Shown: positions 62,333 through 64,000 of the stretch, piece by piece | How the letters are laid out: each line of letters opens with the position of its first letter | How positions within the stretch are numbered: the first letter of the stretch is position 1 | From: Antrodiella citrinella | Taxonomy: Eukaryota; Basidiomycota; Agaricomycetes; Polyporales; Steccherinaceae | Length of the DNA stretch: 64,000 nucleotides | Direction of reading: 5' to 3' | Assembly (NCBI GenBank): GCA_004802725.1 | Contig: SGPM01000028.1 | Location: forward strand, 62,001 to 126,000 | Translations under genes and position numbers: made by a program | The notes under the pieces: model-generated | What the model saw: only the letters and a program-made list of their open reading frames with translations | Told to the model about the DNA's origin: nothing | The model's database searches: none

Positions 62333-64000
62333 CTAGGAAGACTTGTGTACTCGTGGCGTGCGAGATGTTGTTTGTGTTGTGCGAGTAGACTTCTTCTGTA
62401 GAGTCGGACATGTCAGTAGATTACGCACAACGAAGACTTCAAGTTTGCTTACCAACTCTTCGGACTCCTTAACAAACGGCTGCACAATTCAGTCATCAGT
62501 GTTTCGTTGCGGTTGGGGAGCCGACTAACTACTACACACCTTACGTTCTTCTTTACCCAGGCTGTCCCAATAAGCGGCATAGGCACCTTTGAGGCCACCT
62601 GGATTCGCCAAAACCCATTTCTTCATGCAGAGATTGCTATGAAACAACGGCGTTGAGATAGACAACAATGACCGTGCCAAATCAGAGCTTACCGGGGAGA
62701 CTTTGTTTCGTTTGGTACGGCCAGTGTCCCCCCAGAAGAAGCCACGCCAGGTGTACGCGACGATGACTGGGACACAGCAGTCACCGGGGCAGCTTCAGTT
62801 CTTGGGGGCAAGTTGGATTCCTCGGTGGTCGCTACTATTGGTGTCGTAGATACGGGCGCATCTTCTCCCAAGTTGCCTGACTGGGACGGACCGGAATTTG
62901 TGAGTTGATCTGCGGTGGCACCAACTGCCAGATTGGGTACTGGTGCGCTGGAATCACTTGGAGGCCCGTTGCCTGCGGCAGGACCAATCACAGGTTCAGC
63001 ACCGGTCACAGGTTCAGTACCAGTTGCGTCTTCAGCACCCGTTGCAGGTTCCGGGGTAGGGAGTTCACCATACAAATCGTCCTCGTCGTCCTCGTTGTCG
63101 CTAGTAGTAAGTGACATTGTAAGGCTGTGGACGATCAATCAGCACATCCAGAAACATCGTAGATGATTGTAGTACGTACAGAGGATTTCCAACAGCCTAG
63201 TACAAGTGAAGTCAAGACAGCATTAGCGGCGAAGAAATCTCAATGGAAGATTACATACCGGCACTCGCTGCAATCTCTTGGCTGATGGTGCGTGTAGGTC
63301 CTGTGCGCCCGTAGTAGCCTCGTCATCTTCATTGCCTCCTGGAGTGATCTGCCCATTGTCGTCATCACCGTGAGACAGTAAGGTGCGTGCACGTTTCTTT
63401 GATGTCTTGAGGCTGCCAGTGTGAGTTCGAGCGTACCACTTAGAGTACGTGACACCCGCAATGCCCTCCGCTTTCCAGTCGTCGTCGCAGTAACGAAGCT
63501 GGGGGTACTTCACGCGCATTTCGCGGCAGAACTGCTCGTGAGCTACGTGACTTGCATCCGACCACCGTGCGGTTGCAAGGCCTAGACTGTCCAAAGTGGC
63601 GAAGATGCTGCGCGAGAATGCTCGCATTAGCGACGCTGTTATACCGTCGACAGCCGTCCCGTTGATGTCTTCTATGTACAGCATCATCACGTTCTCGTTA
63701 TCTCTGGCAAGTTTCGTACCTCCTCGGGTTGGACCTGTAATAGGGTTATCAGCGGAGCCCGGAATCTTGTTCTTACTCTTCCTTTCCGCGTCCCAGTCAG
63801 ATCGCTTGTAATATGTAACAAGCGGACAGCTTTCCTTGGGAATGAGATTGGCCTCAGAGCCACCACGAAGAGGACCCAGCATGGCCAGCATGGCCGATCC
63901 ACTGGCACCGTCGTGGAATTCAGGGCGCATTTCCAAGTTACTGACAATGGCATTGAGCGCGTTTCTGAACACGCGTGAGAGCAGCATTTAGATAAGTGAT
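62333..64000 (-). CDS. Lineage-specific protein of unknown function, incomplete at the right edge
   Basis: Several exons connect by GT-AG introns. The N-terminal part contains FHDGASGSAMLAMLGPLRGG, MMLYIEDINGTAVDGITASL, CREMRVKYPQLRYCDDDWK and GVTYSKWYARTHTG, followed by a basic segment SLKTSKKRART. After two introns comes MSLTTSDNEDDEDDLYGELP and a long Pro/Thr/Ser/Val-rich stretch with PVTGAEPVIGPAAG-like repeats. Next is NLCMKKWVLANPGGLKGAYA with YWDSLGKEERKPFVKESEEL, and a basic last exon KKSTRTTQTTSRTPRVHKSS. An ATG at 63985-63987 has a stop directly upstream, but a splice acceptor (TTCAG) near 63967 could instead link to an exon outside the window. I do not recognise the family; it resembles expanded Agaricomycete-only proteins. 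The acidic centre and basic ends suggest a nuclear location, by inference only. Confidence 0.6.

Overview
This window looks like a gene-dense stretch of a mushroom-forming basidiomycete (Agaricomycetes) nuclear genome. Almost every gene is broken by many short introns of about 48-60 nt with GT...AG ends. Neighbouring genes are divergent or convergent with short spacers. The gene content is core eukaryotic: Mediator, RNA polymerase III, eIF5B, kinesin-3, Rad16. The one mobile element carries a RecQ-type helicase fragment of a kind abundant in Agaricomycetes. All calls come from reading translations and splice signals by eye; nothing was searched.

Layout, left to right: a left-truncated gene with a Ras-association (RA) domain (+); Ric8/synembryn (-); an unresolved ~1 kb spacer; Mediator subunit Med10 (-); the small mitochondrial protein Kgd4/Ymr31 (+); a BIG1/Voa1 ER membrane protein (-); a 1.4-kb terminal-inverted-repeat element; SPT4 (+); Mediator subunit Med13 (-); a DUF2433 phosphoesterase with a C-terminal RRM-like segment (+); a mitochondrial acyl-CoA dehydrogenase with an apparent frameshift (+); the glycine carrier Hem25/SLC25A38 (-); eIF5B/FUN12 (+); RNA polymerase III largest subunit RPC1 (+); kinesin-3 (+); IMP3 (-); a Q-rich LIM-domain-binding (Ldb/SEUSS/PtaB-like) regulator (+); a PNUTS-like PP1 regulator (-); an HMG-box protein with an apparent frameshift (+); a WW-domain protein (+); the repair ATPase RAD16 (+); a cytochrome b5-acyl-CoA dehydrogenase fusion (+); an MFSD5/molybdate-type transporter (-); ARL2 (+); and a lineage-specific unknown gene running to the right edge (-).

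Functionally this is a mosaic with no metabolic cluster. Transcription is well represented (Med10, Med13, SPT4, RPC1, the PNUTS-like protein, the Ldb-type regulator, the HMG-box protein), but the order suggests coincidence rather than an operon-like unit. Mitochondrial functions recur (Kgd4, acyl-CoA dehydrogenase, Hem25).

The most interesting object is the 1405-bp element at 10336-11740. It has ~47-bp imperfect inverted ends flanked by TA. Inside are the N-terminal part of a RecQ-like helicase and, facing it, the N-terminal part of a DUF6589-like protein, both cut off at one shared junction. It looks like an internal-deletion derivative of a larger transposon whose two convergent genes would be that helicase and that DUF6589-like protein. 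It sits in the divergent promoter between BIG1 and SPT4, 29 nt from the BIG1 start codon.
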